This document shows, piece by piece, positions 34,104-42,931 of a stretch of DNA of 64,000 bases; position 1 is the stretch's first letter, and each line of letters begins with the position of its first letter. The position numbers and the translations under genes are program-made. Below the pieces are notes generated by a model. The model made no database searches. It had not been told where the DNA came from and saw only the letters and a list, made by a program, of their open reading frames with translations. The stretch lies in assembly GCF_002304005.1 (NCBI RefSeq), contig NZ_MRCQ01000010.1:1-64000 (forward strand). Reading direction: 5' to 3'. Origin of the DNA: Flavobacterium sp. ACN6 (GTDB lineage: Bacteria > Bacteroidota > Bacteroidia > Flavobacteriales > Flavobacteriaceae).

Positions 34104-35750
34104 ATGAAAGAGATCATAAAAATTAATCTTGATAACGAAATGGACTTAATACTAGCCCATAAGCGATGTATGAAAATTGCAGAAATGTGCGGTATGGCAT
34201 CTTCTTTTCAAACAAGATTTGCAACAGCTGTTTCTGAAATTGCAAGATGCTCTATTGCCAAGGGTAAGGATTCTCTGCTTGTTTTGGGTGTGAATATTAT
34301 TAAAAGCACACAAAAGGAAATTGCTGCAATTATAACAGACTCTGTTGATTTAAAAAACTGCAATCCAGAAGCATTTATTTATGCCTCTAAAATTTCTAAT
34401 GATATGGAATATAGTTATTCTAATAATCAATCGATTACTAGAATAAGTCTGCCTATATCTTCTCCTGGATTACTTTCAGAAACCAAAATAAAAAGTCTTA
34501 TTGACTATTTTAAATACGAGCCTCCTCTATCTCCTTACGATGAGATTAGAAAGAAAAATATCGAACTTATTGCTCTTTCAGAAAAACTGACAGAAAGCGA
34601 AAACAAATACAAACAACTGGCTAACACACTGCCAATTCTTATTTGTGTCATAAATGAACGTAATAATGTTTTATTGGTAAACGAATCTTTAGAAAAGTTT
34701 CTACTAAAGCCACTTCTTAATTTCGATAAAAAATCACTTCATAATTTTGTTCATCCCGATGATATCGATATAGTATTAGACGGATGGAGCAAAGCAAAAA
34801 GAAATCATTCTGTATTTTTTGGAGAAACCAGAATTAAAAATTCATCAGACTACACTTGGCATTTGGTTTCAATAACACCAAATAAAGCAGAAGACGGAAC
34901 TTTTAATAACTGGCTGGTTTATTTTGTTGATATCAGCGCTCAAAAAATGATTGTTGAAACACTAAAAGACAATAGTGAACTAAAGATAATTCAGCATGAA
35001 CTGGAAAGTGCAAATTCAAAACTTCTTTTCAAAAACAAAGAATTGGAGCAATTTGCGTATATAGCCAGTCACGACTTGCAAGAACCGCTTAGGAAAATCA
35101 TGATTATGCTTTCGCGCGCTGGAGAACACTTAAGCGAAGATCAGAGAAAGCAGTATTATTTTGATCGAATTACGCTCGCAGCCGGAAGATTATCTAATTT
35201 AATTGCAGATGTACTTAACTATTCGCGAATTGATAATAAAGAAAAATATTTTGAACAAGTAGATCTTAATAATGTACTGCTGCAAGTTCAGGCCGACTTG
35301 AGTATGGTTATTGAAGAAAAAAATGCCATAATAAACGTGAACCCGCTTCCAAAAGTTTTGGGTCTGGATACACAGTTAGGTCAGCTATTTTACAATTTAA
35401 TCAATAATGCACTTAAGTTTAATACTGCCCAGCCTACGGTAACAATTTCATACGGAGATGTTCCAAAAGATGAACATTTCGTCGCTAATCCCGAAAATTA
35501 TGAAGTAATTTCTATTGCGGACAACGGAATTGGTATGGATAATAAATATTCTGCCCGCATATTTGATATGTTTCAACGTCTGCATGAGCGAGATCAATAT
35601 GGAGGCAACGGAATTGGACTAGCGCTTTGCAGAAGAATTATTGAAAACCATAATGGTATAATTAATTTTAACAGTACACCAGATGAAGGAACTATTTTTT
35701 GGATTTATCTTCCAAAGAACAAAGTTTCATCTTCAGCTATTTTAAATTAG
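34104..35750 (+). CDS. PAS histidine kinase with degenerate RsbT-like N-terminus
   Basis: A 548-residue soluble sensor kinase. Residues 1-130 resemble a third RsbT-type ATPase domain, but the Mg-binding Asn is replaced by Cys49 in VSEIARCSIAKG and no glycine boxes are visible, so it is probably a docking domain. A coiled coil and a PAS domain (about 168-285) follow. The HisKA domain has H323 in IASHDLQEPLRK, and the HATPase_c domain has NNALKFN, DNGIGMD and GGNGIGLALCRR. No transmembrane helix is seen. It is the last gene of the stressosome cluster, and no response regulator is adjacent. Confidence 0.85.
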   Translation: MKEIIKINLDNEMDLILAHKRCMKIAEMCGMASSFQTRFATAVSEIARCSIAKGKDSLLVLGVNIIKSTQKEIAAIITDSVDLKNCNPEAFIYASKISNDMEYSYSNNQSITRISLPISSPGLLSETKIKSLIDYFKYEPPLSPYDEIRKKNIELIALSEKLTESENKYKQLANTLPILICVINERNNVLLVNESLEKFLLKPLLNFDKKSLHNFVHPDDIDIVLDGWSKAKRNHSVFFGETRIKNSSDYTWHLVSITPNKAEDGTFNNWLVYFVDISAQKMIVETLKDNSELKIIQHELESANSKLLFKNKELEQFAYIASHDLQEPLRKIMIMLSRAGEHLSEDQRKQYYFDRITLAAGRLSNLIADVLNYSRIDNKEKYFEQVDLNNVLLQVQADLSMVIEEKNAIINVNPLPKVLGLDTQLGQLFYNLINNALKFNTAQPTVTISYGDVPKDEHFVANPENYEVISIADNGIGMDNKYSARIFDMFQRLHERDQYGGNGIGLALCRRIIENHNGIINFNSTPDEGTIFWIYLPKNKVSSSAILN

Positions 35751-35781
35751 AAAGAGAGTTTATCTTTCTAATTTAAAATAG
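35737..35781. terminator. 19-bp hairpin spanning the kinase stop codon
   Basis: Positions 35737-35755 and 35763-35781 are perfect reverse complements, with a 7-nt loop. The left arm contains the kinase's last codons and its TAG stop (35748-35750). The stem is A/T-rich and no T-run follows, so it may protect the 3' end or attenuate readthrough between the kinase gene and the convergent HxlR gene rather than terminate classically. Confidence 0.45.
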
Positions 35782-35829
35782 AATAGATCTTCTTTCATAA
35801 TTCTTTACCACTGTTTGATTGCATATTAA

Positions 35830-36123
35830 CTATGACAATCCTTCTAACTGCTGAAAAACAGGAATTAAAGCTTTTCCTTTTTCCGTCAAATTATATTCAA
35901 TGTGCAAAGGCTTCAATTTAATGGTTGTTTTTTCTAAAAGTCCTTCTTCTTCCAGTTCTTTTAAAGCAGTAGCCAAAGATTGTTTATTTGATCCCTGAAT
36001 TTGTCGCAGTAAACCATTAAATCGCAACGGAGATTCGACAGCCAAACGAAAAATTTCAGCTTTCCATTTACCCGATAATATTTTTAAAAGCCTTTGTGCT
36101 GGACAAGTTTCTATTTCTTCCAT
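35830..36123 (-). CDS. HxlR-family transcriptional regulator
   Basis: A 97-residue winged-helix protein. The start (CPAQRLLKILSGKWKAEIF) has the Cys and GKW of HxlR proteins, followed by LRFNGLLRQIQGSNKQSLATA and the wing HIEYNLTEKGKAL. Such regulators often respond to electrophiles or oxidants through the N-terminal Cys (C7 here) and usually control the divergent gene. The divergent neighbour here encodes only a 43-residue membrane peptide. The target is therefore uncertain. Confidence 0.88.
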   Translation of the reverse strand: MEEIETCPAQRLLKILSGKWKAEIFRLAVESPLRFNGLLRQIQGSNKQSLATALKELEEEGLLEKTTIKLKPLHIEYNLTEKGKALIPVFQQLEGLS

Positions 36124-36213
36124 ATTTTATTGTGTAGTCAAAAAAACTTGACCTCTTGTTTTGGAATGTTTTTTAATTAAATTTTGCGGAAATATTTAAT
36201 GTAAAAATATAAA

Positions 36214-36345
36214 ATGAAAACAAAGAAACCTAGTGAAATAACCATCGAGGATTTATTAAAAAAACAAAAGACTGTCGAGTTAATAATTTATATTCTATTA
36301 ATTGTCACTGCTTTACTATTATTGATTATTGCTTTTCTATTTTAA
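36214..36345 (+). CDS. Small single-helix membrane protein (43 aa)
   Basis: A complete frame of 43 residues: a basic cytoplasmic start (MKTKKPSEITIEDLLKKQKT) followed by a hydrophobic helix (VELIIYILLIVTALLLLIIA). It lies 90 nt from the divergent HxlR start. The arrangement of a charged amphipathic head and one transmembrane helix is that of a genuine small membrane protein. Its role is unknown. The 200 nt that follow contain only A/T-rich DNA and the promoter of the next gene. Confidence 0.6.
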   Translation: MKTKKPSEITIEDLLKKQKTVELIIYILLIVTALLLLIIAFLF

Positions 36346-36525
36346 TATATTATTCTATTAATTTTACTTTTTTCATTTGATTATGATTACAATTTTGAAT
36401 TCAAATTCATTTCAAAAAAATAAAAAATAAACCACTTTGAAAGACTCAAAATCGCAATCTGACGATTAAATATGGCGGAATGTCTAATTTAATTTTTTCT
36501 TTACGAAAAGTTTTGCAAAAAAAAT

Positions 36526-36533
36526 TAAATTTG
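36526..36533 (+). promoter_or_regulatory. Possible -7 element of the MscS gene
   Basis: TAAATTTG matches TAnnTTTG 26 nt before the ATG at 36560. No TTG lies at the usual -33 distance. Confidence 0.4.
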
Positions 36534-36559
36534 ATCTCCCTAAATAAGCCATATACATT

Positions 36560-38914
36560 ATGATTTTTCAAAAAAGAACTTTTAATTTTTTAACGCTGTT
36601 TTTATTTCTTTTCTATTCCGCGTTAAGTTATTCGCAAGAACAAAAACCTGTCAAAAAAGAAAACGCCGGCAGATTGTTTAATGACACAACGGCCACAGAC
36701 AGCGATTATTTAATGGCGATTGAAAAAGCCGGAGAAGTGTTGGAATCTGCCTTTAACGACATCGATTTTCAAGGTGATACTCATCATCTTTTTGGCGAAA
36801 TGAAACGCACAGAAAGCAAACTGAACCTTATTCTAGCCAGTCTAAAAGGAGCCAACCCAAATGTGCGTAACCAGCAGATGTATCGTATTGTTCTGCAGGA
36901 AATAGAACAGGAATTAGAAGAGCAGAATAAATCTATAAACGAGAGAAACCTTAATCTTGAAAAGATTAAAAGTCGTGTAATTGATCTTCGAAAAGACAAA
37001 ACCCTAATTACTTTACTTAGAGATACTATTAAGCGCAAGCAATTCAAGAAAGAATTTGCCGATCTTAAAAAGAGATATGTTGGTACAGATAGTCTGATGA
37101 CTAAAAACCAAACTGTTTTAAACAATAAAAAGAGATTAACCGTACAGCGAAAAATTGCTGTTTCGAGCGCTCTGGTAAATGTTGAAAGCAAACTTGAAAA
37201 ATCAGGAATAAGTATTTTTAATAAAGAATACCCTTCCCTATGGCAGATCAGCGATTCTGCTATTGCTAAAAAAGTAACGCATAACATTAAAGCCAAAATT
37301 ATAATTGAGGAAAATGTTGCCGCTTATTATCTCAGTTACAAAGCGGGCGGATTGATTACTTTATGTTTCTTCATGGGACTTTTGTTTTGGTACATTTCTA
37401 GAAACGTAAAATACCTAAAAGCAAATGGTTATTCTGAAAGTCTTTTACTTTTAAACTTCAAATATCTAAATCGCGGTGTTTTACTGCCGGTTTTGGTTAT
37501 TGCTTTAAACATTGCCGTTGTTACCAATTTATATGCACCGGCATTATTTTTAGAATTATTACAGCTTATTCTGCTTGCAGTTTTAACCGTACTTTTCAAA
37601 AATCAATGGTCGGGAGTTTCCATGCGAAACTGGCTTTTCCTTTTAGGACTATTCTTTGCACTTTGCTTTTTGGATTTGTTTATTACCATCGGATTATTGC
37701 AGCGTTTTGCATTTGTAGCCATTAATCTTTTGGGTATTAGATACGGTTTAGTTCAAATTAAAACACTTAAAGAAGAACTTTATATAAAAGGCTTTTTTAA
37801 GTGGGCAAGTATAATTTTTATTGGCTTAAATGGCTTATCAATTCTTTACAATTTGTTTGGAAGGGTTTCGCTTTCTAACATGTTAACTATTACAGCATTT
37901 ATTTCTCTTACTCAAATCGTTGCTTTAAGTGTAGTATTGAAGATAATTTTAGAGATTATTCTTTTGCAGATTTACACCACTAGAGTTAAAAGAGGAATAG
38001 AAAAAATGTTTGATTACGAAAGTTTGTCCGATACTTTAAAGAAACCTTTTATTATTGTAATCAGCTATATGTGGATTATTGTAATCGCATCAAATCTGAA
38101 TATTTGGGAATCCCTTCGCGCTTCTTTTCAAAAGATATTAAGTCATCCTAATACAATTGGAAGCATCACTTTTACACTTGGTAATATTGTTTTATTCTTT
38201 ATCATTATCTGGGTTGCCCATTTATTGCAAAATTATGTTGCTTATTTCTTTGGTGAAATTGATGATGAAAACGAAGAAAACATCAACAAAAGACAGCATT
38301 CAAAATTATTGATTACCCGATTAGTAGTTTTAATCAGCGGTTACCTTCTTGCCGTTGCTGCTTCTGGAATGCCGTTAGACAAACTGAGTATTCTTTTAGG
38401 AGCTTTAGGTGTCGGTGTCGGACTTGGACTTCAAAATGTAGTAAACAATTTTGTATCGGGAATTATATTGATTTTTGATAAACCAATTCAAATTGGTGAC
38501 GTTGTCGAGATTAGTTCAGAATCAGGTCGTGTAAAATCGATGGGACTTCGTACAACCAAAATTAATGCGCCAAATGGAGCCGAAATCATTATTCCGAATG
38601 GTAATTTATTATCTCAAAATATTACCAACTGGACATATACGGATAATTTTAAATTAGTAGAAGTTACTTTTGAAATCGTAGGCGAAACCATTCCTGAAGA
38701 AATTAATTTAACGGTAAACGAAACACTCGCCAATCTGCCAATGGTAAATAATTCAAAACCATCACAGATTTATTACAGTGCTATTTCTGACGGAAAATAT
38801 AAAGTGCTGATCAAATTCTGGTGTAGTATTTACCGAACAGAAGAAACGATAAGCTCTGCAAGACAAGAACTTTATACTAGTTTTAAAAATAAAGGCTTGA
38901 ATTTTTCTAGTTAG
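36560..38914 (+). CDS. Large MscS-type mechanosensitive channel
   Basis: A 784-residue protein with a signal peptide (about 1-24) and a long charged, coiled-coil periplasmic domain (about 30-250). Around nine to eleven membrane helices follow (from LITLCFFMGLLFWYIS onward), ending in an MscS pore and beta domain. The pore-lining helix reads LGALGVGVGLGLQNVVNNFVSG and is followed by IILIFDKPIQIGDVVE. This architecture matches the MscK/YbdG-like large forms, which release osmolytes on hypo-osmotic shock. It is monocistronic, with a strong terminator at 38943. Adjacency to the stressosome operon may reflect a shared envelope-stress theme, but this is inference. Confidence 0.9.
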   Translation: MIFQKRTFNFLTLFLFLFYSALSYSQEQKPVKKENAGRLFNDTTATDSDYLMAIEKAGEVLESAFNDIDFQGDTHHLFGEMKRTESKLNLILASLKGANPNVRNQQMYRIVLQEIEQELEEQNKSINERNLNLEKIKSRVIDLRKDKTLITLLRDTIKRKQFKKEFADLKKRYVGTDSLMTKNQTVLNNKKRLTVQRKIAVSSALVNVESKLEKSGISIFNKEYPSLWQISDSAIAKKVTHNIKAKIIIEENVAAYYLSYKAGGLITLCFFMGLLFWYISRNVKYLKANGYSESLLLLNFKYLNRGVLLPVLVIALNIAVVTNLYAPALFLELLQLILLAVLTVLFKNQWSGVSMRNWLFLLGLFFALCFLDLFITIGLLQRFAFVAINLLGIRYGLVQIKTLKEELYIKGFFKWASIIFIGLNGLSILYNLFGRVSLSNMLTITAFISLTQIVALSVVLKIILEIILLQIYTTRVKRGIEKMFDYESLSDTLKKPFIIVISYMWIIVIASNLNIWESLRASFQKILSHPNTIGSITFTLGNIVLFFIIIWVAHLLQNYVAYFFGEIDDENEENINKRQHSKLLITRLVVLISGYLLAVAASGMPLDKLSILLGALGVGVGLGLQNVVNNFVSGIILIFDKPIQIGDVVEISSESGRVKSMGLRTTKINAPNGAEIIIPNGNLLSQNITNWTYTDNFKLVEVTFEIVGETIPEEINLTVNETLANLPMVNNSKPSQIYYSAISDGKYKVLIKFWCSIYRTEETISSARQELYTSFKNKGLNFSS

Positions 38915-38942
38915 AACTAATAAAGAAACATTCTGGTTATTT

Positions 38943-38978
38943 AAAAAGCTGCAACTCATTTAGGGCTGCAGCTTTTTT
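38943..38978 (+). terminator. Terminator of the MscS gene
   Basis: AAAAAGCTGCA (38943-38953) pairs with TGCAGCTTTTT (38967-38977), followed by further T residues. It is 29 nt past the channel stop. The 310 nt from 38979 to 39289 hold no gene. They should contain the promoter of the NadB-like gene, but I cannot identify it. Confidence 0.85.
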
Positions 38979-39289
38979 ATTTATCGTTTATCCTAAATAG
39001 TATTATTCAAAGAACTTTCACTCCGTATAAAATAAAAAAAATAAATATCTAACAGTATGATTAGAATCATGTTTTGAAAATAATAATGATAATACATTTA
39101 CCCTATTAAAATTAAATACTTAAAATAATTTCACAAATAAGAAGCACTAGCGATTGCACTAATTGTAAAAAGATATTAAGACTTAAAAATAAAAGTTCTG
39201 AAATACAGCTCTCGGAGATACTTACAAAAAGAAGCCATTGAAAGAATGTTTGAATTATCATAAAAACGCCAACTCTAAATCAAAATAAC

Positions 39290-40795
39290 ATGCTAACAAC
39301 AGATATACTTGTCATAGGTTCTGGTATTTCGGGATTGTTCTTTGCTATAAAAACGGCAAAAAAACGTCCAGACTTATCAATTGTTATAATGACTAAAGAA
39401 ACTGCGAAAAAAACTAATACTGAGCTCGCGCATGGCAGAATTGCAGTAGTAACAGATCTTATGAAAGATAGTTTTAGTCAGCATATAGAGGATACGCTTC
39501 GCTCTGGAGGCGGTTTATGCGATAAAGAAATTGTCAAAATGGTAATTACACAAGCACCCGATAGACTGAAAGAATTGATTGAAATGGGAGCTTCATTTGA
39601 TCAAGACGAAAACGGAGAATGGAATTTGGGTCTTGAAGACGGACATTCACAACATCGAATACTCCATCATAAAGACAGTTCTGGATTGGAGCGAAAACTG
39701 CTTAAAATCATCAAGAAGTTACCAAATATTGAACTTTGGGAAAACCATATGGTTATTGACTTGAACACCGAATTCAAAAGAAATAAACCTACTTGCACGG
39801 GAGCCTTTTTTTATGATAAAAAGCATAACAAAATAAAATACATTAGAACCAGAGCCACTGTTTTAAATACTGGAGGATGCGGCCAGCTTTTTGAAAACAC
39901 AACGAATGAGAAAATTGTAACGGCAGACGGAATTGCAATGGCGGCGCGTGCTGGAGCAGATATTGTAGACATGCAGTATATTCAGTTTCACCCAACTGCA
40001 TTGTTTACTGGAAAAGAAAATCCGATGTTTTTAATTTCGGAAGATGTTAGAGGTTTTGGCGCTCATATTATAAGTGAAGACGGAAAAAGATTTCTTTTTA
40101 AGTATGATATCAGAGGTGAATTGGCAACACATGACATTGTTTTAAATGCCATTAGCAAAGAACTTCAATTGAGTTCAAAAGAGCATGTGTATTTAGACTG
40201 CAGGCATTTAAATGCTGCAGATTTTCAAAATCACTTTCCAGCAATTACAGCACATTGCAATGAATTGGGAATACGACCTGAAAAAGATTTAATCCCGATT
40301 GTCCCTGCAGCACATTATCAGTGTGGCGGTATACAAGTTGATCAGAATGCAGCGACCTATATCAAAAATCTTTATGCAATTGGTGAATGTGCAAGAACGG
40401 GGCTTCATGGTAAAAATCGTTTGGCCTCAAATTCCCTTTTAGAAGCTTTGGTATTTGCGCATCAAGCTTCAGAAAATGTAGATAGAACCATTGCTGGATT
40501 TACTTTTTCTACTAAAATATTAATTCCGAAGTTTCCAAAAGCTGAACAAGCAAACGATTATCATGCTTTTGAAATTCTGAAAAAAGAACTGCAAAAACTG
40601 GTCACTTCTTTTTATACCAGTGAAGAACGTGATTCCGAACTGGCTTTTGCGAAAATAAAAATGTTAAACGATACAGCAGTCTCATTTACAAAATCACATG
40701 AAATTACAATTCCTTTTATTGAATTTTCGAATATGATTGCGGTATCATTAATCATTATAAAACAATGCACAGCGGCAAAGAAACAAATGTACTGA
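39290..40795 (+). CDS. L-aspartate oxidase-like flavoprotein with altered active site
   Basis: A 501-residue FAD protein of the NadB/succinate-dehydrogenase flavoprotein family. The dinucleotide motif is VIGSGISGLFFA, and NadB landmarks QFHPTALF, PAAHYQCGG and GKNRLASNSLLEALVF are conserved. Compared with E. coli NadB as I recall it, the catalytic Arg of APRDIVARA (Arg290) is His281 (ATHDIV), AQGGIAAV becomes AHGRIAVV, and RGEGA becomes RGFGA. Glu251 is retained. It may be a divergent aspartate oxidase, or an enzyme with another dicarboxylate substrate. The next gene, 35 nt downstream, encodes a RIC-type di-iron protein. Confidence 0.75.
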   Translation: MLTTDILVIGSGISGLFFAIKTAKKRPDLSIVIMTKETAKKTNTELAHGRIAVVTDLMKDSFSQHIEDTLRSGGGLCDKEIVKMVITQAPDRLKELIEMGASFDQDENGEWNLGLEDGHSQHRILHHKDSSGLERKLLKIIKKLPNIELWENHMVIDLNTEFKRNKPTCTGAFFYDKKHNKIKYIRTRATVLNTGGCGQLFENTTNEKIVTADGIAMAARAGADIVDMQYIQFHPTALFTGKENPMFLISEDVRGFGAHIISEDGKRFLFKYDIRGELATHDIVLNAISKELQLSSKEHVYLDCRHLNAADFQNHFPAITAHCNELGIRPEKDLIPIVPAAHYQCGGIQVDQNAATYIKNLYAIGECARTGLHGKNRLASNSLLEALVFAHQASENVDRTIAGFTFSTKILIPKFPKAEQANDYHAFEILKKELQKLVTSFYTSEERDSELAFAKIKMLNDTAVSFTKSHEITIPFIEFSNMIAVSLIIIKQCTAAKKQMY

Positions 40796-40830
40796 AAACA
40801 AAATAGAAACTGATAGAATCCTTAACCACA

Positions 40831-41562
40831 ATGAAACTAACAAACAAAACAACAATTGGTGAAATCGCAGCAGATGATTTTAGAACAACAGCTGTTTTTT
40901 CCAAATATCATATTGATTTTTGCTGCAAAGGATATCGAACAATCGAAGAAGTGTGTAAAAAAAGAGACATTGACGAAAACATCTTGATGGAACATATTGA
41001 AAAAGCCAGAACAAGTTCTGCCAATCAATCTTTTGATTTTAAAACTTGGCCTGTAGATATGATTGCAGATTATGTTACCAAAACACATCATAAATATGTG
41101 GAAGAAAAATCACCTATTATTCTTCAATATTTAAACAAATTATGCGGTATTCACGGCGCGGTGCATCCAGAACTTCATGAAATACATATTATTTTTTCAA
41201 AGTCTATTATGGATTTAACAGCACACATGAAAAGAGAAGAATTGGTCCTTTTCCCTTTTATTAAAAAAATGCGAAGTGCACAAAGCAAAGGAACTTCATT
41301 TGAAACGCCGGCATTTTTTAGTATCGAAAATCCGATTACGACCTTAAAAGAAGATTATATTACAGAGGGCGAACGTTTTAGAAGAATTGCCTCTTTAACC
41401 AATAATTATAAGCCTCCAATTGATTCGTGTGTTACGTATAAAACCGTTTTTACCATGTTAGAAGAATTTGATAAAGATTTAAAGAAACATATTCAAATAG
41501 AAAATAACATACTTTTCCCAAAGGCAATTGAGTTAGAAAAAACCTTTGAAAAAGTTTTCTAA
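40831..41562 (+). CDS. ric: Iron-sulfur cluster repair di-iron protein (RIC/ScdA/YtfE)
   Basis: A 243-residue protein with an N-terminal DUF542 domain (FSKYHIDFCCKGYRT with C31/C32) and a C-terminal hemerythrin-like four-helix domain. Metal ligands are seen in TKTHHKYVEE, VHPELHEI, AHMKREELVLFP and HIQIENNILFP. RIC proteins restore iron-sulfur centres damaged by nitric oxide or peroxide. The gene probably shares an operon with the NadB-like gene, 35 nt upstream. NadA, the usual partner of NadB, is an iron-sulfur enzyme, which makes the pairing notable, although nadA is not in the window. Confidence 0.93.
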   Translation: MKLTNKTTIGEIAADDFRTTAVFSKYHIDFCCKGYRTIEEVCKKRDIDENILMEHIEKARTSSANQSFDFKTWPVDMIADYVTKTHHKYVEEKSPIILQYLNKLCGIHGAVHPELHEIHIIFSKSIMDLTAHMKREELVLFPFIKKMRSAQSKGTSFETPAFFSIENPITTLKEDYITEGERFRRIASLTNNYKPPIDSCVTYKTVFTMLEEFDKDLKKHIQIENNILFPKAIELEKTFEKVF

Positions 41563-41631
41563 ATAAATAAAATGGAAGAAGGTTCTGCTCATAGGAATGG
41601 CGACAATACATATCCAAGATTTGGATTGTCT

Positions 41632-41702
41632 ACCAAATACTGCGTTGGTTGGAGCTGCGCGTGCTGGTCACGCGTGGCTATGTCGCGAGCAGACCTCTTT
41701 TA
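41632..41702. other. G+C-rich patch in a gene-free stretch
   Basis: Within the 330-nt stretch between ric and the next gene (41563-41892), about 70 nt are clearly richer in G+C than the surroundings and include the hairpin GCGTG-CTGGT-CACGC. Short frames cross it (one of 44 residues from 41571), but none resembles a known protein. It may be a dispersed repeat or a fragment of transferred DNA. The rest of the stretch is ordinary A/T-rich sequence. Confidence 0.4.
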
Positions 41703-41892
41703 TTTTTGAAAGCGATTATATAGATGAATTCATTTTACTTCAAATAAATCAGTATCAATTTCTATTATTTTAAAATCTCAAAACAAATAATATCAAATAA
41801 ATATTGGCTACTATTTTAATAATAACTTTAATTCAATTTCATAAAATCGTTACAAAATTAAATTTTACACCGACTATTTAAACAGCGGAAGG

Positions 41893-42174
41893 TTATCTTA
41901 AAACACTTATTGTATTTGCTAAATCTTCTTTCATAATAAAATCTTTAATGAATTCTTGAACTTCACCTCGAGCTTCCATTTTTGTTTCAAATGAATTAAT
42001 ATGAAATTCATCATCCTGATCGCTGATATGTATAATTTCAGTATATCCTTTTGAGATCAAACTGCCTTTTAATTTAATAATATTGAACTGTTGTTTTCCA
42101 TTCAGCTCTTTACGCACCTGCAATTGTATAGCTTTTCCCATATATAAATAATTTTCACAGTAATTAGCTGTCAT
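41893..42174 (-). CDS. Hypothetical protein (93 aa)
   Basis: A 93-residue cytosolic protein with mixed alpha/beta character (KAIQLQVRKELNGKQQFNII, then GYTEIIHISDQDDEFHI and SFETKMEARGEVQEFIKDFI). I recognise no family. The start may be the internal ATG at 42141 (MGKAIQLQ), which would remove 11 weakly coding residues. It is separated from the following PRC-barrel gene by a bidirectional terminator, so it has its own transcript. Confidence 0.6.
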   Translation of the reverse strand: MTANYCENYLYMGKAIQLQVRKELNGKQQFNIIKLKGSLISKGYTEIIHISDQDDEFHINSFETKMEARGEVQEFIKDFIMKEDLANTISVLR

Positions 42175-42308
42175 TCAATTATAAATTTATAATAATTAAT
42201 GAATGGATATAATATTTTAACACAGGGTACAACCTATTATTTATCAACAGTTTATGAACATATTTTTTCTATGTTATTAATAACTGAAAATTAAGATCCA
42301 AATGAGTT

Positions 42309-42348
42309 AAAAAAAAGATCAAACATTTAAATGTTTGATCTTTTTTTT
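42309..42348. terminator. Bidirectional terminator
   Basis: GATCAAACATTT (42317-42328) is followed directly by its reverse complement (42329-42340), with an A-run on the left and a T-run on the right. It therefore works on either strand. It ends the minus-strand transcript of the PRC-barrel gene 49 nt downstream of its stop. Confidence 0.85.
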
Positions 42349-42396
42349 AATTTATAATATGATGGTTATCCTTTTAAGGGGTTGCAATGAATTGTA

Positions 42397-42903
42397 TTAT
42401 CTATTGTCAAATTCTCTGCGATTATAAAAAGTGTCATCTTCACTATCGTAACCAATTTCATCCTCAGGATAATAGGAATTCATTACTCTTTTTTCATAAT
42501 TCCTGTCAAAATTGTTCAGCCTGTTATACCTGCTTGTGTTTCTAAAAGTATCGTATCCAATAGTATTGGCCATGACAATTTTCGTGTCTTTATTTATACT
42601 TACAGATCCAATCGGTATGATAATATGACTGTCTCCATCCTTATAAATAAATTCCTTTCCATTGTCGTTTGCTATAGCGTCGTGCACCTCATTGTGGCGG
42701 TCATCTATTAACGATTTATCTACATTTACATCTAAATAAACAACGCGCTGCATATCTTTATTAACCCAAAGATTGTCAATTTTACCGATAGTTCGGTTAT
42801 CAGCATCTACTATTTTCCATCCTCTTACATCAGAATAATTTGAAGCAATCTTATAATCTGAAAGTTCGTCTAGTCTGTATAAATTTCTATCTTTATTTTC
42901 CAT
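42397..42903 (-). CDS. PRC-barrel domain protein
   Basis: A 168-residue soluble protein. The central part has the PRC-barrel pattern (VRGWKIVDADNRTIGKIDNL, RVVYLDVNVDK, HIIIPIGSVSINKDT). The C-terminal tail is Asn/Arg/Tyr/Asp-rich (YNRLNNFDRNYEKR) and probably disordered. Bacterial stand-alone PRC-barrel proteins often appear in stress-induced small-protein clusters, but no molecular function is known. It lies just downstream of the small membrane protein gene on the minus strand (28 nt), and the two probably share a transcript. Confidence 0.85.
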   Translation of the reverse strand: MENKDRNLYRLDELSDYKIASNYSDVRGWKIVDADNRTIGKIDNLWVNKDMQRVVYLDVNVDKSLIDDRHNEVHDAIANDNGKEFIYKDGDSHIIIPIGSVSINKDTKIVMANTIGYDTFRNTSRYNRLNNFDRNYEKRVMNSYYPEDEIGYDSEDDTFYNRREFDNR

Positions 42904-42931
42904 AATTCTTTATTAATATTAAATTGATTTT

